The notes beneath the pieces are model-generated. The model was not told the origin of the DNA. It saw only the letters and a list, made by a program, of their open reading frames with translations, and ran no database searches. From positions 57,339,705 to 57,403,704 of the forward strand of contig CM055103.1 of assembly GCA_029204225.1 (NCBI GenBank): a DNA stretch of 64,000 bases. Direction: 5' to 3'. A program made the position numbers and the translations under genes. The DNA comes from Diphasiastrum complanatum (taxonomy: Eukaryota > Streptophyta > Lycopodiopsida > Lycopodiales > Lycopodiaceae). Below are positions 44,941 to 56,767 of the stretch, piece after piece; position 1 is the first letter of the stretch; each line of letters starts with the position of its first letter.

Positions 44941-46600
44941 TCAAAAATTTTGCCATTGACATCGACTTGACAAAATCGACACTATCGACTGTCGACACTT
45001 TCGATTGCCGAATGGTTCCACTCAAAATAGAACTCTTTCTCTACCGAATCTGATACAGACGATGTCACTATTCAAACATGCCACTATACAGTAATTGCTC
45101 AGTGTTATGCCCACTGCCCACAGTTCAATTTAGACTCTTCTTGTAAACACTTGCATTGTGTCTAAACACAAGTTTACAAGAACTGATTAGACGATAAGTC
45201 TAAACTCTTTCACTTTGTATATATATATAATAGATCAAAATAGGGTAGACAAGTGAATCAATAATCGATCATCAAATCATGTATCAGAATTTGAATAGAA
45301 ATTCAATTGTATCAGACTATATGAGTTCTTAAAGTTAGATATATCAAGAGAGTGAGAGTTATTCAAGAAACAAAAAGATTGTTTTATCTATCAGTTGCTT
45401 TGATCAACTGTATAAAGCTTAGTAGGATCACAGCGCAGCACACAACTATTGTGAACCTGCATTATTCGGGCACAAGATTCCTCTTCGTGATTTGATTGTT
45501 GTATTACAACAACCTAATATACTAATTTTCTATTTTTTTCCACATGCTTTAGTCATTGTCGAATGCTCTCTCATTTTTTTCTCTCTCATTGTCTGATGCT
45601 ATTGTTCCATCGGTTAACAAAGAATATCTGTTGAAGATTGCATGGCTGTCATAGACACCCGACTGTTTGCACTCTTCATGGTTGTCTACAACACCTACCA
45701 GACATTCTAGCAAGTTAAACAAATAATCTAAGCAATTGTCTAAATCTCGATAGTTCAATTCAATCCTTATAATTTCATTGTTCCTCTTTTGTCTAGGGAG
45801 ATAAGTTCGGGCTCACTTTCGTTGCCCTGTCGACTACTTCACATTTCCACAACAACTTTTATGATTTGTACTACATTATTAAAAGATTGAAATACATTTC
45901 ACTTGTATTTGTTTTGATAATCTTCTAGCAAACCTAGGATGAATTGCCAAAGAGCCAATTTAAAATTGAATGATAGAATCATATTCCATAAATTCTTGGA
46001 GACAAGAGTCCAAACCCTTCATTCCAATTTTGTAATTGATGAAATTTTGATAGTAATATGAATCGTTTGCAATCGCAAACAATTTTTTGAGAGTTTTCAT
46101 GAATTCTCGCTACATAGCCAGTTTTGGTTATAGAGCACACCACCACAATGAAGCCTTACCATGGAAAAACAAAGCAATGCTCTTGATCTTCTTTTCTTCA
46201 GAAATTTCGTGTAGATTGAAGTAACTATTCCATTTGGTTAGCTAGCCATCCAACACTATTAAAATTCACAAGCTAGTTTGGACCATTTTTGGTCACATGC
46301 ATTGTAATTGGCAAGATGGCCATGTAAATAGATGCCACACATGCCAAATAGCATAGGATGATTTTCCAAAGTCTTATTCTACATCCTACATTGTAAAGGA
46401 ATCTTTGAAATAAGGCCAGAGAGTGCTTAGATAGGGTAGAGATAAAATAGGAGCCAAAAATAGTATGTTTTTTATTGTTTTTGGATCTCGAGATCAAGGA
46501 CCCTAATTAGGGTGGATCCAATGATCACTTAGATTAGATGTTAGGGTTAGGGTATGAAAAGTACAAAGAAGCCCTAAAATGCTCCGAGCTACTAATGTAT
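44941..46600. other. AT-rich stretch without identified genes
   Basis: A hairpin-like inverted repeat (CTTGTAAAC / GTTTACAAG) lies at about 45140-45180 and TATATATATA near 45222, suggesting LTR-derived sequence. Open frames to ~75 residues show no domain. Confidence 0.45.
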
Positions 46601-46880
46601 AAATATTGTTTTTGTTAAGTAATTTGGATTTGTGAGATTGATTTGGAAGTTCAGGTACTGTACTCTACCTGTGGCAGTTTGTACTTTCACACGTGTGAAG
46701 GGAAATGCATGAATTTGAGCCTTCAAGTGGAGTTCAAGCCAAGGTCAAGCTAGGAAACACTAAATTTGTTGGTGTTTTAGCTATAGGATCTCAATTGGAT
46801 CCATTCAAGGTGCTTCTTCCATCATTTCAAAGGCTTATTAGATTTTATTTGCTGCATTTTCAACATAGTATCAGATCGTT
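46600..46880 (+). repeat. Decayed copia LTR end with PBS-like site
   Basis: TTTTCAACA is followed by TAGTATCAGATC at about 46866-46877, close to TGGTATCAGAGC, and TTTCACACGTGTGAAGGG lies upstream. The following 600 bp resemble copia leader sequence (CTTGTGAAGTTTAGGTCAAG near 47390). Confidence 0.5.
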
Positions 46881-48199
46881 GTTACTTGCAATTTGATTCA
46901 CTAGCATCATAGATTTTGATCAATTCAAGGCATTGAGTATCTCCATTATTGATCAAATTGGGTTCTTGTAAGATCTGATTCGAAGTTTTTTAGGCTTCTA
47001 AAACCAGGTTCTAATCATTTCTTATCCACAAGATCAAATTAGCAAGTTTTACTTGTTTCCTCATATTTGATTGGCGAGTTTTGGAGTCAATCTCAAGCAT
47101 TGGAGAGATAGAAGGATTGAAGATTTTGGAGTTGATTTAGGTTCTTCTCAGGTGTATGAGAGACCTCCTAAGAATGATTTAGATTCAGGTCAAAGCATTT
47201 TGCATTTACTCATCATTAAGATCATTTTTTTGTCAAAATTGTGATCTTGGTAGCTTGTGCTTGGAAGGTAGATTGTTTTGGTTCTTATATAAAGTATCAA
47301 CCTGATATTATGAGAGTGATTTAGAGTGGCATTTATGTGCAATTAGATCTTATTTTCTCAGGTTGATTGGATCTTTATAAGCCTTGTGAAGTTTAGGTCA
47401 AGGAGTCATTTTTTGACCATTTTTCTACATCAAGCAAGCTCGTTTCATTTTGCATTTTTCAATAGAATTGGTTCTTATAATCTGTAAGCGAGCTCTACAT
47501 TTATCTTTTTCTCTCTATTATATCTCTCTAACTATCTATCTCTCTTTCCATCTTGTATAGCATATTGTTAATAATCTTTGCTTCCTTGGAATCGAACTAC
47601 CACATGACATAAAAGAAGAATCCACCTCCTTGTCTGTTTGCCTTGTCTTGCCTAGAGGTGTCTTGCCTTGTTTGCCTAGAAATAGGGTTGGAAGGTGGGT
47701 GAGAAAAAGTCCCTAAAATTCTTCATTTTCTCTCTCTATTTTAGTTGACCATCATACATCATTGAAAAAGGTAGGAAACAAATTTATCAATCAAGATTTG
47801 ATTTCAAAATGCACCAAACTTTATGAATTTTCTATCATCCAATGAAGAAAACCACTTAGAAAGTTACTAAGAAGTGAAATAACCTAGTAATCATGATTTT
47901 CATCTTGTGATGGCAACATTATTTATTATATAACATGGTATTGAAAGTTAGAATCTAAAGATATGCATAACTAATAACAATGATAATGCTAAAGTATGAT
48001 ATTATGCAAATTGAGTATAATATGCAAACCTTTTGGTCTTTATACATATTTGATATTTTTTTGTCTACACACACACACACACACACACTTTCTCACGTTG
48101 TTCCCATATTTAAAGAACAGAGAGATTGATTAATATATTCTGCATGAGAGATGATTAATCTAAACTGTAGTAATCAAAAGGACGTATTATGCTAATTCT
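46881..48199. other. Copia leader-like sequence and unidentified DNA
   Basis: To about 47500 it resembles the leaders of Copia-1 and Copia-4. Beyond that no domain is seen. A short (AC)n run lies at 48069-48088. Confidence 0.45.
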
Positions 48200-48590
48200 A
48201 ATTGATTCTGGTTGCACATCGCTTTCCTCCGCTGATCCTGTGTATTCAACTTCTACTTCCCGTTCACGCCCTAGTACGAAAGAGGGTTGATGTCACAAAT
48301 TTGAATTTGCGAAAAATGCGAAGGTCAGCGAAAATGCGCTTTAGGTCAAAAATTGGCTGTGTGTTGCATATTTCCAAAAATGCGAAAAACCCGAAGGTCC
48401 GTGAAAATATGTTCTAATTCATATTTCGGCCATGTGTCAGTTTTTCGGGAAATGCGAATTGTGCAAAACTTAGTTCAAATATGCAGATTGTGTGAAAATT
48501 AGTTAAAAAATACAGCAGTTCGAAAAATGCAAGGAAAAAATACAAAAGCTTTGACACTTAGAAACTTTAGGTTTCTTCATACATTTCATT
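48200..48590 (-). repeat. LTR-like fragment, inverted relative to 58910-59280
   Basis: Reverse-complement similarity with 58910-59280: shared CACATGGCCGAAATATGA, GGACCTTCGGGTTTTTC and GACCTTC.CATT blocks in the same order. The second copy is in the Copia-8 5' LTR region, so this is a minus-strand LTR relic of that family. Confidence 0.65.
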
Positions 48591-48809
48591 CATTTATTTA
48601 TGCTCTGATGGGTGGTACCTAAGTCATCTAAACCATAAGGCTTGCACTCCAAAAAAGTTTTTTTAAAATTTAAAAACTCCTCAATCAACTTCACCTCCAT
48701 TTCCAACAGTCAAGATATTCCCTATTACATCCTACGGACGAGATTGGTTACCTCCTCCACAAGGCATGTGTTGGATGAATTGCCTAACCTCATCTTGCAC
48801 GTGGAAGAT

Positions 48810-49546
48810 TGTTGAATTTCACACGTGTGGACTGTCCACTACATGTACTTGTGATCTCCTAAGGTGTGTAGATGCACCAAGATCAAGACTAGATTGAGAT
48901 TCAAGATCAATCTTGAATCCTATGGCAAAAACACACTACTACATGCATTAAATCACTTCCAACTCTCACTCACACGTGTGGGAAGTATTCAAAAAATAAT
49001 CTAAGTAAAAACAAGCTGCTCTCCTCGGGTAGAGAGACAAAATGCATCAAGAGCTCTCGAGTAGAGAGAGAAAGCTAGAAATCCAAAAACTCACAAAATC
49101 CATGAAATCACCAAATCAATTGATTTCAAAATGAGGAGTACAATGATAGTAGTAGGTCCACGAGCTACCACTATGCTTAACTATGATTGGACCACATTTT
49201 GTCACCTCTTGATCCTATTGGATCATTGATCTATGCACCTCTTAATTCTATTGGACTATATTCAAGCACACCTCAATTTCCTATTGGACCTCACAAGGTT
49301 CCACCTCTATATCCTATTGGACCTCTTGGAATTCATCAAACAAAAACTTTACACTTGTCTACACTCTAATTAGCAAGTGTTTAGCCTCTTACTCTATTTT
49401 GGCTCAATAGTGGCATTACAAGTGGAAATGCATAATTTGCCATCTATGCCAAATTTATTCCTATCAACATACTACACCTAGATGCTTGATGTAAAAAACA
49501 TAAGACCCCTATATCTAACATAGATAATCTTTTTCAATTCTTCACA
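48810..49546 (-). repeat. 3' LTR of Copia-7
   Basis: Near-identical to 54311-55047. It contains CACACGTG palindromes and a CCTATTGGACCTC-type repeat near 49220-49330. Confidence 0.96.
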
Positions 49547-49560
49547 CTCCTCCTCAAAAA
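49547..49560 (-). other. Polypurine tract of Copia-7
   Basis: On the minus strand TTTTTGAGGAGGAG directly precedes the LTR start TGTGAAGAATTG. Confidence 0.85.
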
Positions 49561-49564
49561 TTAT

Positions 49565-52500
49565 CTATGAAGATTTGAGCATTGATCTTGATATAACTCC
49601 AAGATTAGATCTATGCTTGATGAAAGCACTTTTGCTCAAAGGCTTGGTGAGTAGATCGGCAATACAAGAGGACGAGTTGACATGCTCCAAATAGATTTCT
49701 CCTCCAATAAGCTTTTCTCTCACAAAATGGTGTGCCACTTCTACGTGCTTGCTTCTTACATGAAATATGAGATTATTGGCAAGATCTTGGGCCGAGATGT
49801 TATCACATTTGATCATTGGTAGATCATCCTCCTTGATGCACTTTAGTTCCATTAATAACCTCTTGATCCAAAGCACTTCTTTGGTAGTTGTAGTGAGTGC
49901 TTTGTACTCGGCCTCACATGACGAGAGAGATATAGTATCTTGCTTTTTGGAAAGCCAAGATATTAGATTGCCTCCAAGAAAGATAGTGTATGCACTAATA
50001 GACTTTCGATCCATCTTGTCACTTGCAAAGTCCGAATCCGAGTAGCCAATAATGGATAGATCTTCACTTTTATAGAGTAGACCATAATCACAAGATGAAG
50101 ATACATATCTTAGAATCCTCTTGGCCATCTTCCAATGATGGATCTTAGGTTCTTGCATAAATTGACTCAATTTGTGCACACAAAAACTAAGATCGGGCCT
50201 AGTAATGGTAAGCCAAATCAAGGAGCCTACAAGACTCCTAAAAAGTGTGATGTCCTCAAAGGATCTTTCATCACCTTTATTAGGATCTTTTACAATTTGC
50301 TCCATTGGAGTATCTATGCTCTTAGAATTTTCCATATGGAATTTTTTCAACATAGAGTGAGCATATCTAGATTGGCATATAAAGACATGATTTTCATAAA
50401 AATCAATTTCTAGGCCTAGGATGTAATGTATCTCTCCTAGATCTTGCATTTTAAACTCACATCCAAGTGCTAGCTTGGTTTCATCAACTAGCTTGATACA
50501 ACTTCCACAAAGAATAATGTCATCAACATAAATTAGAAGAATGACAATATTGCTATCAACAAACTTTAGATACATGGAAGGATCATAGTCACTAAGAGTA
50601 AATCCTAGTGAGATAAGGAAAGAGTTAAGTCTTGAATACCATGATCTTGGTGCTTGCTTGAGTCCATAAAGACTTTTGAAGAGCAAGCACACTTTGGACT
50701 CATCCTTGATGAATCCTTGAGGTTGTTCCATATAGATCTCCTCCTCAAGATAACCATTTAGAAAAGCATTGGATACATCTAATTGGAACACCTTCCACTT
50801 GAAAAAACAAGCAAGAGAAATAAGAATTCTTATTGTCACCATCTTTGCAACGGGTGCAAAGGTCTCCTCATAATCAATACCATGGATTTGAGCAAATCCT
50901 TTGGCACATAATCTTGCTTTATGCTTGTTGATGGTGCCATCATGATTGAACTTGATCCGAAATACCCACTTGCAACCAATCACATGCTTGTTGGAAGGAG
51001 GATCCACAAGCTCCCAAGTATTGTTGGTGATCAATGCATCATACTCTTGCTTCATGGCATCATACCACTCCTTGGTATTGAGTGCCTCTTGTACATTCTT
51101 TGGCTCTTCGTGAGAGACATAAAAAACATAATTAGTGGAATCAAGATCCACTTGTTTGCCTTTGTCAACATATGAGAGCCTCTTAGGCTCGGATCTATCT
51201 CTCATGGATCTTCTTGGTGAAAAATTCCGAGGAGAGTCTTCTTCAAATCTCGACCCCATCACATCATGATTGTCTTCAAAATCAATAATTGATGATGCAT
51301 TCATAGATTTCTTGATCTCGGCCTCTTCAAATGATGAGTGTTGATCTTCATGAAAGAAAACATCTCTACTTTCAATAACTTGAGAAGTAGAGAGTATAAA
51401 GACTCTATAGGCCTTCTTGGTGGATGAGTATCCAACCATGATCCCTTTGCATGCACTAGGATCTTCCTTCTTCCTTGTTTCCAAGGGAATATGGACAAAG
51501 CATAAGCATCCAAAAACTCTAAGGTGATCAACCTTAGGCTTCTTCAAAAATAAGATTTCATATGGTGACTTTCCTCCAAGAGCTATATGTGGGAGCCTAT
51601 TGCAAAGATAATTTGCACAATTAATGGCTTCTCCCCAAAAATCTTTGGGCAAAGATGCCTCAATTCTCATAGATTTTGCACATTCACATAGAGATCTATT
51701 CTTTCTCTCGGCCACTCCATTTTGAGATGGAGAGTAGGCACAAGAAAACTCTCTTTTAATGCCTTCAAGCTCACAAAAGTCTTGAAATTTATTGGAGATA
51801 TATTCACCACCTCCATCACTTCTAAGAGCTTTAATCTTGAATGATAATTGCTTCTCTACATAAGCTTTGAAAATAAGGAAATGATCAAACACCATAGATT
51901 TTGAAGCAAGAAGATATATCCAAGTGAATCTTGTGTAATCATCAATGAAAGTAACAAAACAAGTGGCTCCTCCCTTGCTTGTAGTTGATGAGAAATGCAC
52001 ATCCGAGTGGACTAACTCCAAAGGATGCTTGCTTTTGATAGAAGATCTTGTAAATGGCTTTTTGTGAGATTTAGCAATAGCACAAGCCTCACAAGGCTTG
52101 ATCTTCTTGGAGAATGACTTTGGCAAGCCAATAGCTTTGGATTCTTTGATCATAGAGAGCATGGATTTGTAGTTGGGATGTCCCAACCTCCTATGCCATA
52201 ATTCCTCCATAGAGAGCTTGTTCACAAGAGCAACATTACAAGCATTCACATACTCATTTGGATCTAGTTTATAGATTCCACCAAATCTACATCCTAATGC
52301 AAGTATCTCATCATTCTTCTTGATAGTGCAAGTATCAACATTGAATTTTACATCAAGGCCATTATCAAGCAATTGGCCAACACTAATAAGATTCTTGGCA
52401 AGCATAGGTACATAAAGAGCTCTAGAGAGAGAAAGAACTTTAGAGGATGCAAGCTTCAAGGGAATGTTCCCTATGCCTTCAATAGGACATTCAAAATCAT

Positions 52501-53554
52501 TTGCAGTGTATATTGATTTCTTCACTCCATCATAAGGTGTAATAGAAGAGAAAGAGTCCTTGGAGCTACACATATGTGAAGAGGCTCCACTATCAATATA
52601 CCATAGGCCGTCCTTCTTGAAAGGAGTAGATGAGAAACTAGAGACCATAAGAGATCCCTTTCCATCACTTGCAATAGTGTCTTCCTTCTCATTGGTAATA
52701 TTGGATTGCTTGAGTTGATTCTTCTTTTTGAAGCAATTGGTGGCATAATGACCTTTCTTGCCACAATAAAAGCACTTGATCTTCTTCTTCTTCTTGAGCT
52801 TGGATGATGAAGCATTAGAGGAATCATCTTCCTCCTCATATTTGTCTTTGGATTTGACTTTGTCCTTGCTTGAGGATTATTGATGTTGGTTCTTGCTCCT
52901 CTCTTTGTGCTTATCCTTGATAAAGAGAGCTTTGCCATCATTATGAGTGAGAGAAAGCTTGTCCATCCTCAAGAGCTTATACTCTTGTCTTGATTCTTCT
53001 GAAATTAGCACACTTTGGAGAGCCTCCAAACTTGGTAGCTCCTCCTTAATGGCATAGGATTGGACAATATTATCAAATTCACTTCTCAAGCCATTGAGAA
53101 TGACTTGAACTAGCTCATTTTAATTGATGGAATCACCAATACAAGCAAGCTCTCTATGAATATCTTTTACTCTCAAAACATAACTAGATGCACTCTCATC
53201 ACTCTTTTGGCTACTTTGAAAGATTTGATTCCTAAGAGTGAGAAGCCTAGAGGTATTCTTAGCCTCATAGATAGTCTTGAGACAATCCCAAGCTTCTTTG
53301 GCTGTTGTACAAGTACCTATCTCCCTCAATATCTCATTAGAGACATTCATCTTAATGTAGTGGAGAGCCATCCTAGATCTCTTTTTGTATTTTTGAACCT
53401 CTTGAAGAACTTGTGGTTCTTCTTCAAGGCCAAGAACTATGTCCATCACGTCTTGAAGGATCAAGATGGACTCCATCCTCATTTTCCAAATTGAATAATT
53501 TGAAGTGGTCAATCTTTCACTTGGTTCCAACAAGGATGAACCCATTGAAGACAT
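49565..53554 (-). pseudogene. gag-pol: Copia-7 Gag-Pol polyprotein, two in-frame stops
   Basis: One frame of ~1329 codons starts at MSSMGSSLLEPSERL. Gag core: SNYSIWKMRMESILILQ and KEAWDCLKTIYE. TAA codons at 53120-53122 and 52877-52879 break it inside Gag. The knuckle CFYCGKKGHYATNC follows near 52770. From Met at 52648 it is open for 1027 residues: protease WYIDSGASSHM (16-26, D19); pre-integrase LWHRRLGHPNY and CEACAIAKSHKK; integrase LVHSDVHFSS, ALRSDGGGEYIS, NGVAERKNRSL (all three catalytic residues); RT FQLDVSNAFLNGYLEEEIYM and LLIYVDDIILCG; RNase H GYSDSDFASDKMDRKS and SLSSCEAEYKAL, with tail LLTKPLSKSAF. All pol motifs are intact. The two stops probably make this copy dependent on others, although the pol part is whole. 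Confidence 0.95.
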
Positions 53555-53608
53555 TTGAAGTGAAGAAAACTCAAATGATGAACAATAAATGTTGTTACAC
53601 ACTTTCAA

Positions 53609-54298
53609 TAGGATCCAATAATTGAGTACTATCTCCTCCTATGAAAGATCTTACAACAATTTGTGAATTGATTCTCACTAGCTACACAAATCTCTCTAAA
53701 ACAATATCTATTTCACATCAAATGATGGAGTATAGGCAAAGTTAGGATCCAACACTCTTAGCACGTGTGAAATACACTAAGAAACCAAATTTGACTCAAA
53801 TACAATGATATTGCATGAAACAAAATGGCTAAGATCTCAAAACAGTGCCTAGATCACATATAGATGAGATTGGCAAGCATACAACTGTGATTTTGGATCA
53901 ACCAAGCAATCTCTTGACCAAACCAAATGTGTCCACCCAGGTCTAGGTGCCCTACCTAACCCTCTTCAAAAGCTTATAACTTTTGATTGGCTCAACCAAA
54001 TGGAATGAAACTGATTGCAACAGAAACTAGACAAAAATAGCCTCAAAACAAGCTATCAAGCAAGTTAAATGGATCAAACATGAGAGAGAACTTCCAAACT
54101 GAAATTGGATGTTCCTCACACGTGTCTGAGCACCTGATTCCGTACAGTACCAGGTCATACCCAATCAATGTCCTTTTGATCTCTTTTGATCCAAGATTGA
54201 ACAAGATAGCTAGGAAAATGGGCCTTGACAACTTCTAGCTCAAGATTGATGAAAATTTTTCACTTAGATGGATCAAAATGCATGGTAACCTTAGGTAG
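53609..54298 (-). other. Leader of Copia-7
   Basis: About 690 bp between PBS and gag without a coding frame, comparable in length and position to the Copia-1 leader. Confidence 0.65.
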
Positions 54299-54310
54299 GC
54301 TCTGATACCA
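54299..54310 (-). other. Primer-binding site of Copia-7
   Basis: Minus-strand TGGTATCAGAGC (plus strand GCTCTGATACCA) directly adjoins the 5' LTR at 54311. Confidence 0.93.
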
Positions 54311-55047
54311 TGTTGAATTTCACACGTGTGGACTGTCCACTACATGTACTTGTGATCTCCTAAGGTGTGTAGATGCACCAAGATCAAGACTAGATTGAGA
54401 TTCAAGATCAATCTTGAATCCTATGGCAAAAACACACTACTACATGCATTCAATCACTTCCAACTCTCACTCACACGTGTGGGAAGTATTCAAAAAATAA
54501 TCTAAGTAAAAACAAGCTGCTCTCCTCGGGTAGAGAGACAAAATGCATCAAGAGCTCTCGGGTAGAGAGAGAAAGCTAGAAATCCAAAAACTCACAAAAT
54601 CCATGAAATCACCAAATCAATTGATTTCAAAATGAGGAGTACAATGATAGTAGTAGATCCACGAGCTACCACTATGCTTAACTATGATTGGACCACATTT
54701 TGTCACCTCTTGATCCTATTGGATCATTGATCTATGCACCTCTTAATTCTATTGGACTATATTCAAGCACACCTCAATTTCCTATTGGACCTCACAAGGT
54801 TCCACCTCTATATCCTATTGGACCTCTTGGAATTCATCAAACAAAAACTTTACACTTGTCTACACTCTAATTAGCAAGTGTTTAGCCTCTTACTCTATTT
54901 TGGCTCAATAGTGGCATTACAAGTGGAAATGCATAATTTGCCATCTATGCCAAATTTATTCCTATCAACATACTACACCTAGATGCTTGATGTAAAAAAC
55001 ATAAGACCCCTATATCTAACATAGATAATCCTTGTCAATTCTTCACA
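54311..55047 (-). repeat. 5' LTR of Copia-7
   Basis: Partner of 48810-49546. Differences seen include A/C in CATTCAATC, G/A in CTCGGGTAG, A/G in TAGATCC and two changes in AATCCTTGTCAATT. Confidence 0.96.
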
Positions 55048-55330
55048 AAGATGAAGGGAAATGCTATAAAAAAGTGGACTATAGCAACACCTCTACCACA
55101 ATGAAAACATTTGCTCAGCATCTTGCATCAAATCCAATCTTCCACGCAAGATCCAAACACATTGAGATTTGTCATCACTTTGTGAGAGAAAAGGTTCAAG
55201 CAAAGGCGGTCTCTTTCGAATATGTACCAAGTAGTGAATGTGTGGTTGACGTACACTTTTGTAGAGAGCAATCATGGTTGTCAATGATGCCTAATCACTT
55301 TCATTGTAGTTATCAAGTTAAGAGATAGTT
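55048..55330 (+). pseudogene. Copia RNase H C-terminal fragment
   Basis: TFAQHLASNPIFHARSKHIE, ICHHFVREKVQAKAVSFEYV and PSSECVVD match the conserved Pol tail (LA.NP.FHARSKHIE..HHFVREKV). It lies directly beside the target duplication of Copia-7, so it is part of the older copia copy into which Copia-7 inserted. No earlier part of that pol was found before 48805. Confidence 0.8.
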
Positions 55331-56335
55331 GTTCACAAGATCCATTTCCACATAGACTTTGTCTACTAATTTTTGGGTCCGTTGCATGCCCAAGCTTTTG
55401 CATTGCAAGTTTTTAGGAGGAACTTAGCCACCCTTTTATGTTGGTTTTTTCCAACACCTCCACGAGTTGTAGGTTTCAGAAGGTGATTTGTAAAAAATAT
55501 CCACTGAACCAATGGTGGATTATACTGATGACCATCTTTCAAGCTATATAGGATTTGGAATAAACCAATAGACTCTTCTTGTCAATCTTCCTAGTTTTCT
55601 TCCCTCCAACATGCTTCTCACAATTGATGACTTACATGCCATGTCAACAATCTTTTGTTATGATAAATTTAGTTAGCACTTGCTAATGCCTCTAGTTGCC
55701 TTCAATAATACCTTGTCCGAAAAATGCTTTGAACTTAGTTCCAATTGTTAATTGCTATTACATAGAATGCATTTGAGATTAATTTGTGCTTTGAGGTGTT
55801 CTTCAACTTTATTCACTTGGTTTTTTAGGCGAGGCTTCAACTTCCCTTCATTAACACAGTGACCAAAAGAAAGAGAAATGACTTAGAGACCCGTTTTTTA
55901 ATAAAGCCAATTTTTTTCTAAAAAAGTACCAATTTTTTGAACATTACATTTACAAAAATAATTAAGGAATGAAAAATATTTAATTTTGTTATAATTTACA
56001 AAAATAAAAATACTTAAGCCAACAATTTCTTTCTCATTTCCAAATTTGATACTATTAAACAACTTCAAATGTGAGCAAGTTATTGACTTAAAAATTTTCA
56101 GAATAACTTCAAGTTTTTTAACTTCAAAACTTTAACTTATTGATAAATAATTATGATTTTAAGTGATTTCAACAATTTAAATTTTCAGGATTAACTTATT
56201 TCTTAAAAGAATTTGAAAATATGCATATTTGACCTATTTAAAAAAAGTTATAATGACTAGAGTAGTAATACTTTATATTGAACGAAATTCAAGGTCATCA
56301 CCACAGTTGAGGTCAAGAAGTAAGCTAGGTGTTGA
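55331..56335. other. No gene identified
   Basis: AT-rich; no domain or LTR ends recognised. Confidence 0.5.
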
Positions 56336-56767
56336 TTATGCTTCATCGCCTTCAGATGAGATTGGTTCCCAAAGTGACAAATTGTTTAACTCCTTGACCC
56401 TTAGAACATATGAATAACCACTCTCTCCCTTCTTTTGGTAGCTTTGAAAATTTTGATGTTTCAAAGCAAGCAACCTTGTAGTGTTCTTTGACTCGTACAC
56501 TTTTTGAAGGGATTCACAAGCCTCTTGGGCCGAAGAACACTCTCCTACATCCATTAGGAGTTCATTGGCTACATTTATTTTGATACAATGGAGGGCTAGT
56601 TTGCACCTCTTCTTGAATCTAGTGGATGGGCTCATCCTCCTCACCACTCACTATGTCCATCAAATCTTGCATTACAAGGATTGATTCCATTCTTAATTTC
56701 CATAAAGAATAGTTTTATTTGTTCAATCTAGCACTAGAATCCAAAAGGTAAGCATTCATTGATGCCA
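56336..56767 (-). pseudogene. gag: Copia Gag fragment
   Basis: The minus strand reads MNAYLLDSSARLNK, stop, NYSLWKLRMESILVMQDLMD and IVSGEEDEP, stop/shift, then KLALHCIKINVANELLMDVG, ACESLQKVYESKNTTRLLAL and SYVLRVKELNNL. The order and residues match the Copia-1 and Copia-7 Gag. Two stops and a frameshift are present, and nothing downstream of the Gag core is kept. Confidence 0.82.

Larger units (their letters stand above)
48810..55047 (-). mobile_element. Copia-7: near-complete, young Ty1/copia element
   Basis: LTRs of 737 bp (48810-49546 and 54311-55047) differ at about five positions. Both start TGTTGAATTTC and end TTCTTCACA on the plus strand. The 5-bp duplication AAGAT flanks the element (48805-48809 and 55048-55052). 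PBS and purine tract are present. A single continuous minus-strand frame covers gag-protease-integrase-RT-RNase H with only two in-frame TAA codons. It interrupts an older copia fragment, whose RNase H tail continues at 55048. Confidence 0.97.

Noticed and set aside
46529-46545. TTAGGGTTAGGG telomere-like motif
   Set aside because: Only two units, and of the vertebrate type; chance occurrence in AT-rich DNA.
47938-47955. AACATGGTATTGAAAGTTAG as a possible PBS
   Set aside because: Matches the PBS only in its first seven bases, with no LTR end or gag in a fitting position.
50135-50413. Plus-strand open frames opposite Copia-7 pol
   Set aside because: Antisense shadows of the intact minus-strand pol frame.
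52522-52941. 139-residue Arg/Ser-rich minus-strand frame
   Set aside because: Shifted reading of the Copia-7 knuckle and protease region, whose true frame contains CFYCGKKGHYATNC.
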